DNA of 61,000 nucleotides from Terriglobia bacterium. GTDB lineage: Bacteria; Acidobacteriota; Terriglobia; Acidiferrales; UBA7541. The position numbers and the translations under genes are program-made. Positions 7,825 to 16,355 of the stretch are shown here, in pieces. Each line of letters starts with the position of its first letter. Positions within the stretch are counted from its first letter, which is position 1. The stretch spans positions 1 to 61,000 of the forward strand of contig JAIMAG010000015.1 in assembly GCA_023512135.1 (NCBI GenBank), in the 5' to 3' direction. The notes beneath the pieces were generated by a model, which saw only the letters and a program-made list of their open reading frames with translations, ran no database searches and was not told the origin of the DNA.

Positions 7825-8670
7825 ATGTCCGTGGAACGGTTGAAGAAGGAAGTGAGCAAGTGGGAAGAACGGCTGAGCCAGCTACAACAGAAGGCCAGCC
7901 AGGAGATGGCCCGCGCCAACGCGCTCGAAACAGAGCGCCGGGCACTTGCGCTGGCCGCTGCGGATGGCGACGAGAAGTCCGAAAAGGCCATGAACCGCAA
8001 GGCCGCGGAAGCCGAAGAGGCCCGGCGTCAGTCGGACAACTTCGCACTGATGGCCCGCGAAGCCGAGAGAAACCTCGAATCGCTCCGCGACGAGCTGGCC
8101 GAAGCCGAGTCGCAGGCAGCACTTGATGTACTGCGCGAAGCCTCTGGGCAGCACAACCCAGCGAGGATCGAGCGAGTCGTGGCTGAGTTGGTTGAAGCGC
8201 TCCGCACGGCCAAGAGTTTCTCCGCACAGATTGCATTGCTCGCAGAAAGAGTCGGCGTCAACTTCGATGCGCGCAGCAACCTGTTCAAGCCTGCTGTGGC
8301 CTATGTTCTCTGGTCGCTCAAGCGCGAACTAAGCGAGTCGGATTTACTGGAGTGGTCATTCGCGCCGCGTGACCCCAAGGCGGAGCCTCAGGGTGCGCTC
8401 GTCCAGCATGAGCGCTGGTACGTGGAAGGTCTCGTGGCAGCCGCTGAGCGCAGTATCCAGGGGGCGAAGCTGGCGCGGGAACGTGCGCGGGGCCTGATTC
8501 GCGTGGAGGAGGGTGAGCAACTGTATCGCGCGCTGCATCGCCTCATCGGGGTGCGCGGGCTGAATCTTCAGCCTGGCGAACTGATCGCCCTACGCCCAGA
8601 CGAAGCAGAAGACCTCGCAGAAGCGGTCGAACTGACCGAAGGAGCGCCCGACCAGGCCCAAGTCGCGTAA
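7825..8670 (+). CDS. Coiled-coil protein of unknown function
   Basis: This protein has 281 residues, starting at ATG 7825 behind AAGGAGACGAGG. The first 110 residues are an almost unbroken Ala/Glu/Lys/Arg coiled coil. The second half is helical, with WSLKRELSESDLLEW and an acidic tail. It sits 25 bases after the S49 peptidase gene, where a scaffold-like protein lies in tailed phages, but no scaffold signature is recognised. Another possibility is a nucleoid or structural factor of the element. Confidence 0.6.
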   Translation: MSVERLKKEVSKWEERLSQLQQKASQEMARANALETERRALALAAADGDEKSEKAMNRKAAEAEEARRQSDNFALMAREAERNLESLRDELAEAESQAALDVLREASGQHNPARIERVVAELVEALRTAKSFSAQIALLAERVGVNFDARSNLFKPAVAYVLWSLKRELSESDLLEWSFAPRDPKAEPQGALVQHERWYVEGLVAAAERSIQGAKLARERARGLIRVEEGEQLYRALHRLIGVRGLNLQPGELIALRPDEAEDLAEAVELTEGAPDQAQVA

Positions 8671-8731
8671 GCGGGCACACAAAGCTGCAGACGCACACTG
8701 GGCAAGACGCTGTCGTTAGGGAGTGCCGTTT

Positions 8732-8759
8732 GGGGCGGTCATGGCTTCAAGGCCGCCCC
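8732..8759 (+). terminator. Hairpin after the early operon, possible terminator
   Basis: GGGGCGG (8732-8738) pairs with CCGCCCC (8753-8759) across a 14-base loop. It lies about 60 bases after the stop of the coiled-coil gene. There is no T run, so intrinsic termination is uncertain. Confidence 0.3.
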
Positions 8760-8769
8760 GCCGCGATGG

Positions 8770-9021
8770 GTGAATCACCACGGGGGAGTCAATGGTTACG
8801 ATCACCAATCGGGGAGCAGGCCCCGGCGGGACGTAAATGCAGAGGTCGTGGCCCAGCATCGCGTGGAAGGCAGGAGTTGGCGGGAGACTGCCCGGTTGCT
8901 GGACGCAGGATATGGAACTGTGCGCCGCGCCTACCACCAGCGAGCCAAAGCTGAGCCAAAAGCGTCTCTTCGGCCAGAAACGGACAACCCTGACCAGTCC
9001 ATAGACCGTGCGCTGGGCTGA
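8770..9021 (+). CDS. Small helix-turn-helix protein (resolvase-type HTH)
   Basis: An 83-residue frame from GTG 8770. The stretch EGRSWRETARLLDAGYGTVR (about 33-52) is an HTH of the kind found at the C-terminus of serine recombinases (sequence WREIARxLxVSxGTV). No recombinase catalytic domain is present, so this is either a free-standing HTH regulator or a remnant. The start is uncertain and the tail is low complexity. Confidence 0.45.
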   Translation: MNHHGGVNGYDHQSGSRPRRDVNAEVVAQHRVEGRSWRETARLLDAGYGTVRRAYHQRAKAEPKASLRPETDNPDQSIDRALG

Positions 9022-9201
9022 ACCCCGTTCTTCGGTCGGGGAAGTACGCCCGCATGTATGCTCAGGCTGGACCAACGGGTCCTGTCAGACCCCCTGCCAG
9101 TCGCGGGTGACGGCGGGCGCGGCCTCGCACCAGCGTATGAACGAAAATTTCGCCGTTTCGTTTCCGTTTCGTTTCGCTTTGGGCAGAAAGGAAGGCAGGG
9201 C

Positions 9202-9441
9202 GTGGCAAAGACCGTGAACGTCAGGGAGTTGGCCGCCTTGCTGGGTATCAGCCCTCGCCGGGTTCAGCAACTTGTCCGTCTTGGGATGCCGCGCGTCGCT
9301 CGCGGCAAGTACGATCCAAAAATCTGCCGCAAGTGGTACGAGTCCACCCCCTGGCGCAGGTGGGCGCGCGACCAGGCCAAACTGTCAGGAGTGATAGACG
9401 ACCTGCTTTCGAAGGTAGATCCTCCAGGTGGAGCGACGTAA
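9202..9441 (+). CDS. Nu1-like HTH protein, candidate small terminase
   Basis: A 79-residue protein from GTG 9202, preceded by AGGAAGG. NVRELAALLGISPRRVQQLV (residues 5-24) is a winged HTH like the N-terminus of the phage lambda Nu1 DNA-packaging subunit, followed by a PRVARGKYDP-type wing and an Arg/Trp-rich segment. In satellites a small terminase redirects a helper phage's packaging machinery. No large subunit is found here. A plain HTH regulator is the alternative. Confidence 0.6.
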   Translation: MAKTVNVRELAALLGISPRRVQQLVRLGMPRVARGKYDPKICRKWYESTPWRRWARDQAKLSGVIDDLLSKVDPPGGAT

Positions 9442-9509
9442 AGCAGCGTAGCTATGAAGTTACGGTTAGATACCTCAGGGTGTACAGCCAATGAGCCACT
9501 GGTGGTGAG

Positions 9510-10032
9510 CTAAATCTCTTGTGTCTGTGAATCAAGCCCTGAGGCGTAGCAGGGAATCAAGTTCACCAAGCACTCGGCGCTGGGCAAACGGCTCTTGGTT
9601 TTCACAAGTAGGGCCTTGAGCCGATCAGCGTATTTGAGGTAGATGGACTTTTTATATGCCTGGAGCCGCTTCCAGTCCTTGCCCTTCCCAACGTACATAC
9701 ACTTCTTGCAGTACCAGAAGGAGTACACAATTGGGCGCTTCAGCTTCTTTGCTGCCCATTCAACCAGCCGGTCGTATCGGTCATCAATACCGTGACCCTT
9801 GATAAATCTCAGAAGCCGCCGAGTGACAAGCTTACTGAGCTCGTGTTTTTGCTCGCTTCCGAACCAGAATCTGAGAAGCGGAGGACAGCATTTCCTCTTG
9901 CAACTTCGTCTTGACCCTCTTATTGAACTTCTTAGGAGGGCCTGGCTGCAGAATAATCAACCGCAACACACTGTCCATACGCCGGTTCATGGTTTTTTCG
10001 AGCGAGCGTCGGAACTGAGTTATGTAGGCCAC
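9510..10032 (-). pseudogene. Frameshifted GIY-YIG-like protein gene
   Basis: Read leftward from ATG 10032, the first frame gives a basic helical N-terminus and stops at 9832. After a +1 shift at a run of five A (9846-9850 on the plus strand) the frame continues to the stop at 9510 with HELSKLVTRRLLRFIKGHGI, then PIVYSFWYCKKCMYVGKGKD and WKRL. The VYSFWY-x5-MYVGKGKD-x-KRL pattern resembles the core of GIY-YIG nucleases. The joined protein would be about 173 residues. Removing one A restores a single frame, so this is either a real inactivating insertion, a phase-variable tract or a sequencing error. The GIY-YIG assignment is tentative. Confidence 0.55.
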
Positions 10033-10041
10033 GGACGCCTC

Positions 10042-12867
10042 CTACCCACTGTTGTGTTTCACCAGGACCTCGTGAATATCGCCGGGATGGCGCGAGACGG
10101 CGGCGACCCAGGTGCCGAAGCCGCCGTCTCCGTTAACTGCCCGAATCCATTCATCCAGGAATTCTCGCTTGGTCTGCTGCTCTTGGGTGTCCTGGCCTTT
10201 CACTTCAAGCACCAGCATCTTCCCGCTGGTCAACCGTACCAAGTAGTCGGGCCGAAACTTCCGGATCACGCCCTTATAGGAGTAGGTGATCTCGAATCCT
10301 AGGTGGTCATTCTTCACCCAGGCAGCCACGTTGGGATTGCGGTCTAACTCAAAGGCCTCGCTCGCTTCCCACGTGCTGTCGAACACGCACATATTGATGT
10401 GTGAGCGCTTCGTGTGCTCGCAGGGTTTGCCGGTGTACCACGGCAGCATGTCGCCTGTGGAGCGGACGGGCTTTTCGGTGTCGAACACGGGCTCCAGGGC
10501 CAGCGAGTTCTCGAAGCGAATCGCCTCCCACATGTGCTGGACGACCTTGCTCATGTTGAGCGTGATAACGATGCGCCGCCGCAGATCGTCTTCATGGAAC
10601 AGCGGCGGGTGGACCTGTATGTTCCCGCTCTCGATAAACCGTTCCACCAACCGAATCAACTGGGCCAGCAAGTACTCGCGGCTCCCCTTCCACGTGGGTT
10701 TCATCTGGTCATAGAGATCGCTGGCCGTGGCAAAGATGATTTTTTGCATCCGGAACTTCCGCCCCAATTCTTCCAGGCTGATCTCGGTCAGGCGCGTCAC
10801 GTCCGGTTTGCCGTCAATTACGGGAGCCAACTCGGCCAGCATCGCCGTGTCGTAGGCGTCCAGCACCAGGGGCTTGGTCTTCAGCGGGTCGAGTGTGAGC
10901 TGCGGTCGGTATTCGTGGTCGACGCGAATGACGTTCGGCCACGTGATTTCATACGCCGCCCGGCGCTCGGGCAGAGGTTCAATCCTCGTCTTCGGTGGAG
11001 GTGGGGGAGGGGGCGGCTCATCCGCCCCACCTTCATGCGGCAGGAACGTGAAGGGAACGCCGAAGATGTTCACGTACTCGGGCTTGAACAGTCCGGTTTT
11101 CTCGTCCACCTCGTAGGACATTCGCCGCAGGCCACGCCCGACAACCTGCTCGCAAAGAAGCTGCGAAGTGAACGCCCGCAGGCCCATGATGTGCGTGACA
11201 GTCTTGGCATCCCATCCTTCGGACAGCATCCCCACCGAGATGACCTTCTGAATCTGCTCGCCAAGCTGACCTTCCCGCCCGATGGTATCCACAGTCCGCC
11301 TCAGCAACTCCGCGTAATCTTTCTTCGAGAGCTTGGGGCGCTGTCCATTCCCGTTCTCGCCGTTTTCATCTTTGTTCTCGGCCTCCGCATACTCGATCTC
11401 GATGGGTTCCTCCCGCGCCTCGGCCTTTTCCAGCACCTTCGAGTCAATGTGCAGAATCTTGTCCGGCTGGGACAGTTCCTCGATGTGAATCTTGCCTTTC
11501 GCGAAGGCGTGCTGTACGCGCGCGGCCGTTTCGGTGCGGTTTGCAACAGTGATCATCACCGGCGGCGTCTTCAAGCCCGCTTCCTGCCACTTCTTGGCCG
11601 TCTCCAGCCAGTCTTTGCCCAAGAAGTAGTAGCCATTCACCACCAGGTCAGGCAGCGGTGTGTGCGGCTCCGCCTTGCGGTTTAGGTCGGACTTGACCTC
11701 AGGGTCCATATAGATGTGGTAGAAGCGCGACTTGTATTCGCTGGTCAGCTTGCCATCGTCCCGGATGACCACGCGGGGCGTTTTCACTAAGCCGGACTCA
11801 ATGGCGTCGTTCAGTCCGAAGTCGCTGACGATCCACCCGAACAGTGTTTCCTCACCGCTCTTGCGCCCCGTAGGAGCAAACGGGGTCGCCGTGAAGTCGA
11901 AGCAGGTCAGGATGCCGCGCGCGCGGTGGATGCGATCCAGCCCGCCGATCCACTTCGTGGCTTCTTCCAATTCTTCGCGGGAGACGCCGGGAATCCGCAC
12001 CTTGGGCGGCACGCGCCAGGCGTGGTGCGCTTCGTCGTTGATGACGACGATGTTCTGCGCCGAGGCCATCTCGCCTAGCACCTCGCGCACGTAAGCCTCG
12101 TCGCTTTTCGGTCCGCGCTTATCCACGCTGCGCTTCTTGCGAATCTGCTCCTCGGTTTCCCAATCCAGCTTGTGCCAGTTGTGCACGAGCACCCGGCACG
12201 TCTGCCCCTGCCGAAGTTTGTCTTCGAGCCCGGGCGGGACGAGCCGGAACTCGCTGTAGTAGTTGCCCGGTCTCCCCGGCACCAGGACTTCAAGCCTGTT
12301 TTTCACCGTCAGGCCCGGCGCAATCACCAGGATGTTTTTCGAGAACCGCTTGTCCTGCGGATAGGTGACCTTGTTCAGCACCTGCCACGCAATCAGCATG
12401 GCCATTGCGATGGTTTTGCCCGCGCCCGTGGCCATCTTCGCGCACAGCCGCGCGAACTCGCCGCCGTCGCCCGGAATCTCGATCCCCACGCGCTCCGACG
12501 CCGGCGCTTCCACCAGCCAGATCAGCGTCTCGATGGCCTCAAGCTGGCAGAAGAAGAGCCGCCGGTTGCTCTCGCGCTGTTCCGCGTCCCACCAGTGTTT
12601 CAGCAGCCGCTTGGTAATGCCGGTCGCGCCCGGATAGTCCGCTTCGCGCCAGGCTTTCACGCGGGGCCGAATTTTGTTGACCAGCGGCAGCTCAATGAAC
12701 TCGCCCGGATCGTCGAACGACTTGGAGGACTCCGAAGCGCGAACGTAACCCGCCGGTCGGCGGCCTGGCTTGCGGATGAACTCGCGCCTCTCGCGGTTGT
12801 AGCTCCAGTATTCCGCCGGCTCCTGGTAGGGAGAGTTAAGAATCAGTTGGTCTATCGTCTTGGGCAT
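10042..12867 (-). CDS. Restriction helicase-nuclease, BPTD_3080-like (type III Res-like)
   Basis: A 941-residue DEAD/DEAH helicase with a C-terminal nuclease. Visible motifs are Walker A MATGAGKT (145-152), DEAH (278-281), FTATPF, SEGWDAKTVTHI (motif V) and VVGRGLRRM (motif VI). A C-terminal PD-(D/E)xK site follows: FRPDYLV with Asp874, then LVLEVKG with Glu888 and Lys890. This is the layout of type III restriction subunits and of the family named for BPTD_3080. It lies two bases downstream of the methyltransferase gene, so the two form one operon. A proline run (eight Pro) sits between helicase and C-terminal parts. It should cut unmethylated foreign DNA after ATP-driven translocation. Confidence 0.9.
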   Translation of the reverse strand: MPKTIDQLILNSPYQEPAEYWSYNRERREFIRKPGRRPAGYVRASESSKSFDDPGEFIELPLVNKIRPRVKAWREADYPGATGITKRLLKHWWDAEQRESNRRLFFCQLEAIETLIWLVEAPASERVGIEIPGDGGEFARLCAKMATGAGKTIAMAMLIAWQVLNKVTYPQDKRFSKNILVIAPGLTVKNRLEVLVPGRPGNYYSEFRLVPPGLEDKLRQGQTCRVLVHNWHKLDWETEEQIRKKRSVDKRGPKSDEAYVREVLGEMASAQNIVVINDEAHHAWRVPPKVRIPGVSREELEEATKWIGGLDRIHRARGILTCFDFTATPFAPTGRKSGEETLFGWIVSDFGLNDAIESGLVKTPRVVIRDDGKLTSEYKSRFYHIYMDPEVKSDLNRKAEPHTPLPDLVVNGYYFLGKDWLETAKKWQEAGLKTPPVMITVANRTETAARVQHAFAKGKIHIEELSQPDKILHIDSKVLEKAEAREEPIEIEYAEAENKDENGENGNGQRPKLSKKDYAELLRRTVDTIGREGQLGEQIQKVISVGMLSEGWDAKTVTHIMGLRAFTSQLLCEQVVGRGLRRMSYEVDEKTGLFKPEYVNIFGVPFTFLPHEGGADEPPPPPPPPKTRIEPLPERRAAYEITWPNVIRVDHEYRPQLTLDPLKTKPLVLDAYDTAMLAELAPVIDGKPDVTRLTEISLEELGRKFRMQKIIFATASDLYDQMKPTWKGSREYLLAQLIRLVERFIESGNIQVHPPLFHEDDLRRRIVITLNMSKVVQHMWEAIRFENSLALEPVFDTEKPVRSTGDMLPWYTGKPCEHTKRSHINMCVFDSTWEASEAFELDRNPNVAAWVKNDHLGFEITYSYKGVIRKFRPDYLVRLTSGKMLVLEVKGQDTQEQQTKREFLDEWIRAVNGDGGFGTWVAAVSRHPGDIHEVLVKHNSG

Positions 12868-12869
12868 GG

Positions 12870-15383
12870 CTACCGGAGGTCCACCACCTTCAGGCTCTCG
12901 ATGCCCCGGTCGTCTATCACCTTGACGGCCACGCGCTTGTTCGGCCCCGGCTCGAAAGGCAGCGAGACGGTGCCGCGATATGCTTCGATCAGTTCGGGAT
13001 CAATCTCCGCCTTCAGGTTGCGCGCCAGTCTGGCCCAGCCTTCGTCATCGCCGGCCATCGGGAAGAACACCTGCCGGGCGTAAAGGCTGCGGCCGTCGTA
13101 GTCGGTATCCAGCAGCCACATGGCGATTTTCGAGGTGTCGCCGGATTCAATCGTGCCGGTGCGCGTGTTGTAATAATCGAATCCGCGCACCTCGACCTGC
13201 CACTTTCCCTTGTGCTCGCCGGACTTCACCTGCCGCAAATCCACGTCCGGGCGGCCCACCAGCCAGAAGCTCTGATTGCTGGTGCGCTTCTTCTTCAGGT
13301 CTTCAGTCAGCAGGTCAGCGTTCATTTTGGCGGTCAGGAAGGTCATGCCGGTTTTTTCTTTGGTCAGCTCGTCAATGTCCTTGGCCGCTTCCGGGTCGAA
13401 CTCGAAGGCAGCGAAGACGATGATTGCAGGCTTGGGGATGAGCGTGCGCGCCTCTTCCCAGGCGAGTTCCACCTGGCGCTGTTCGAGAAGGCCGTGCTCG
13501 GGGCCGAAAGAGATGACCACACGCTCCGGCTTCGCGCCTTTGGTTTCGGCGTCGGCGTGCAGCCAGCGCGTGCCGCCCAGGGGTTCGACGCGCGAGAAGT
13601 GGATCATCTGCCCGCCCTTGCCCCGGATGCCGGTCTTAAGTAGTTCATCGCGCCACTCGGAATGGCGCAGCGTCGCGCCCTTGCGCGCCACAGAAGCATC
13701 GGCAGGCATTGTGGGCTTGTCGGCTTCGATGTCTTCCAGCGAACGTACCGTCGGCGCGGGCACGGCCTCCACCGTGAACGGGCCGGTCACGCGCACGCGT
13801 TTCTTATCCACGTAGGGCTGGTCGTAGAGGGTTTCCTGGTCGGCGTATTTGGCGATGGCCGCGTCAATTTGTTCGCGGGTCATCCCCTCGCGGATTTCAG
13901 GATTGTTGGCGATGGATTTCAGCGTGACGTGGGGCACAGTTTTGTAACGGAAGCCGCTGCCCACGCCTTCCTCTGGGTGCGCCAGCTCGTAGTAGTCATA
14001 GACGGCCGTCATTAGCCGCTGCTTGGCCAGCGCGATGGCCACACGAGATGTATCGCACGTAATCCAGCGGCGGCCCCACTGCTCGGCCACGAAAGCGGTC
14101 GTGCCAGAACCGCACGTTGGGTCGAACACGAGGTCACCAGGGTCCGTGGTCATCAGCATCGCTCGCTTGATGGCCTCAGTACTCGTTTGCACAGCATAGA
14201 CCTTCTCTTTGCTGAAAGTAGATATGATGGTGCCCCACCATACATTGTCCATCTCGGTGTACTCAAAGTCCTCCGGGAACCGTTTGCCGTATTTCCCAGA
14301 CTCTACAAGACGTCCCGCCAAGCGAAGCCTCACATAGCCCTCGGGGTCGTTATCCTTGTCGATCTGCGCGGCCTTATATCGGCGACCACCAGGGCCAACA
14401 TTATTGAAGGTTCCTTCTATCTCCTCATCTGTTCGCTCTCGATACAAGGGCCTGAACTTCAGGGAGTCGGTCTTGCCATACCAAACGAGAAAATCATACA
14501 AACGCTGAATCCTTTTTGCATTCTGATTGGTTGCAGTCTTATATGAAATCAAGGCTACGAAATTCTTGGAACCGAACACTTCAGACATGACGTGCCGCAC
14601 TAGATGGACGTTTTCGTCGTTGATCTGCACAAAACAAGAGCCGGATTCATGAAGCAATTCGCGGGCGAGCAACAGACGGTCGCGCAGGTAGGTCAAGTAG
14701 GAGTGGATGCCCAGTTCCCACGTGTCGCGGAAGGCGCGGATCATCTCGGGCTCAGCGGTCAGGTCTTCGTCTTTGCCGTCCTTCACGTCGCGCTTGTTCA
14801 CGAACGGCTGGAAGTTCGAGCTGTACTTGATACCGTAGGGCGGGTCTATGTAAACCATCTGCACCTGCCCGGCCATGCCTTCCTTTTCCAGCAGCGAGTT
14901 CATCACCAGCAGGGAATCCCCGGCAATCAATCGGTTCGACCAGCCATGCGCGTGCCTGTAGAAGTCAATCGCATCACGCAGCGGCAGTTTCTCCTCGGGC
15001 CGCTCAAAAAGCGACGGCTGCACCGGCTGGCCATTGCCGTTGCGTTTGCGGACCGCTTCAATGATCGTGCGCGGGTCAATCCGCTCGTGGACGTGGAGCG
15101 AAACAGTCGGCACTTCGAATGAGGTGTGCTCCTTTTTCCCCGCCCACACAAGCTGCGGATCCAGGTGCGGGTCGTAATCAAGGTCTTTGCCAGGCCGCAC
15201 CGATGGCACCGGTAGATGGTATTCATACGTCTTGTGAGTCGGCGCGGGCGGGTCTGTCTCCGGCGTCACCAACCCCACCGGTGGGTTGTTGACGCGCTTC
15301 TTATCCGTGTGCTCGTACCGCTCAATCGCCCGCTTCCTGCCCGCCCCGCTCCGCTTGCCTCCCTTCCCTTTTCCTCTCGCCAT
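12870..15383 (-). CDS. Site-specific adenine DNA methyltransferase (type III Mod-like)
   Basis: An 837-residue methyltransferase protecting host DNA. The beta-class order is clear: catalytic motif DPPY at 180-183 first, then the AdoMet-binding motif DPTCGSGTTA at 421-430. The region between them and the long C-terminal half (about 450-837) probably hold target recognition and the contact with the nuclease. The N-terminal 20 residues are very basic (GKGGKRSGAGRKRA). The frame is open up to 15557, but a promoter at 15426-15454 and AGAGGT before ATG 15383 favour the shorter start. It is the first gene of the operon with the helicase-nuclease and divergent from the HEPN gene. Confidence 0.92.
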   Translation of the reverse strand: MARGKGKGGKRSGAGRKRAIERYEHTDKKRVNNPPVGLVTPETDPPAPTHKTYEYHLPVPSVRPGKDLDYDPHLDPQLVWAGKKEHTSFEVPTVSLHVHERIDPRTIIEAVRKRNGNGQPVQPSLFERPEEKLPLRDAIDFYRHAHGWSNRLIAGDSLLVMNSLLEKEGMAGQVQMVYIDPPYGIKYSSNFQPFVNKRDVKDGKDEDLTAEPEMIRAFRDTWELGIHSYLTYLRDRLLLARELLHESGSCFVQINDENVHLVRHVMSEVFGSKNFVALISYKTATNQNAKRIQRLYDFLVWYGKTDSLKFRPLYRERTDEEIEGTFNNVGPGGRRYKAAQIDKDNDPEGYVRLRLAGRLVESGKYGKRFPEDFEYTEMDNVWWGTIISTFSKEKVYAVQTSTEAIKRAMLMTTDPGDLVFDPTCGSGTTAFVAEQWGRRWITCDTSRVAIALAKQRLMTAVYDYYELAHPEEGVGSGFRYKTVPHVTLKSIANNPEIREGMTREQIDAAIAKYADQETLYDQPYVDKKRVRVTGPFTVEAVPAPTVRSLEDIEADKPTMPADASVARKGATLRHSEWRDELLKTGIRGKGGQMIHFSRVEPLGGTRWLHADAETKGAKPERVVISFGPEHGLLEQRQVELAWEEARTLIPKPAIIVFAAFEFDPEAAKDIDELTKEKTGMTFLTAKMNADLLTEDLKKKRTSNQSFWLVGRPDVDLRQVKSGEHKGKWQVEVRGFDYYNTRTGTIESGDTSKIAMWLLDTDYDGRSLYARQVFFPMAGDDEGWARLARNLKAEIDPELIEAYRGTVSLPFEPGPNKRVAVKVIDDRGIESLKVVDLR

Positions 15384-15425
15384 CTTGGGCTTACCTCTGC
15401 GTAACTGTGGTTTCCCGGCTGCCAG

Positions 15426-15454
15426 ATTGTATTCTCTGACCCGAGGGAAGCCAA
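15426..15454 (-). promoter_or_regulatory. Promoter of the restriction-modification operon
   Basis: On the minus strand TTGGCT (15449-15454) and TACAAT (15426-15431) are separated by 17 bases. They lie 42 bases before the chosen methyltransferase start. The position inside the longer open frame argues against the upstream start. Confidence 0.55.
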
Positions 15455-15532
15455 CAGGTTTGCAAAGTGGTGGATATGTTAGAGTAAGAATGACCGCCCG
15501 GGTCGCGACCGTCGGCTTGTTGGAGGTCGTAT

Positions 15533-16333
15533 ATGCACTGGATTCGTGATTTCTCACACCGAGAAGGTCACATACCGTCAGTTAGAAACGTAGAAGATGC
15601 TCCGCAGCCCATGCGTCAAGAGTTGGTGGATGTTTTCTTCAGTGTTGCTGAGCAGAATCCTGGAATCATCCAAGAGGAACGTATCCACAGGGTGATCTGC
15701 CAAAGTTTGGGCGTCGGCGCGTCCGCTAATCCCTACGGCGGCTACCGGTATGCTGCTGGACGGGACATCCGGGGGGTTGGCTGGCAAAGGGTATATGACC
15801 TCATTGTCCGGTTATGGCCAGAATTTGAAAGGGCTGGCCTGAGTGATCAATTCCGCGATGGCGTGAACCGCGTGCTCGCCGCCCACGATTCGGCATGGGA
15901 CTTGGGCGCAGACGGCCGTTTGTATCGGGTGCTGCCAGCGCCAGCGCAGGCGCAGGTCGTTGCAGCCGTCGCGGAGCTTGCCAATCCGAGATACGCCCCC
16001 GCTGCGGCTCTGTTCAACACCGCCAGGGACGCTTACGATGACAGGCCCCGCCGCGACCGTGACGCGTGCGCGAACGCTTTCGACGCGATGGAGTCAGTAG
16101 CCAAGGAAAAGTACGGGTTGCCCAACGCTACCTTCGGGCAGGTTGTGGCTCATATCCGGCAAGGTCAGGCGTTGAATGAGCAGATCGTTGGCGTTCTCGA
16201 AGCACTCAACACTCTGCGGAACAGGAATTTCGGGCACGGGATGGCAGCACCGTTCGCGCTCAGTACAGCCGAAGTTGACTTCACTTACCTTGCCTGCATC
16301 GGAGGGATTTTGCTGCTTACCCGGACTCCATAA
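15533..16333 (+). CDS. HEPN-type protein, abortive-infection C-terminal-like
   Basis: This protein has 266 residues, starting at ATG 15533 behind GGAGGT. The C-terminal half (about 165-260) contains the pattern DACANAFDAMESVAKEKYG and then TLRNRNFGHG, which gives R-x5-H. That is the HEPN ribonuclease signature, and the surrounding layout is like the Abi C-terminal domain of abortive infection proteins. The N-terminal half (PGIIQEERIHRVICQSLG) is not recognised. The gene is divergent from the restriction operon within a run of defence genes. The role is inferred: RNA cleavage on infection. Confidence 0.68.
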   Translation: MHWIRDFSHREGHIPSVRNVEDAPQPMRQELVDVFFSVAEQNPGIIQEERIHRVICQSLGVGASANPYGGYRYAAGRDIRGVGWQRVYDLIVRLWPEFERAGLSDQFRDGVNRVLAAHDSAWDLGADGRLYRVLPAPAQAQVVAAVAELANPRYAPAAALFNTARDAYDDRPRRDRDACANAFDAMESVAKEKYGLPNATFGQVVAHIRQGQALNEQIVGVLEALNTLRNRNFGHGMAAPFALSTAEVDFTYLACIGGILLLTRTP

Positions 16334-16355
16334 TTTAAGAGCGAGGCGATTGCAA

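Noticed and set aside
15384-15557. Longer methyltransferase start at 15557
   Set aside because: The extra 58 residues have no methyltransferase character, overlap the start of the divergent HEPN gene, and cover a 17-base-spaced promoter.
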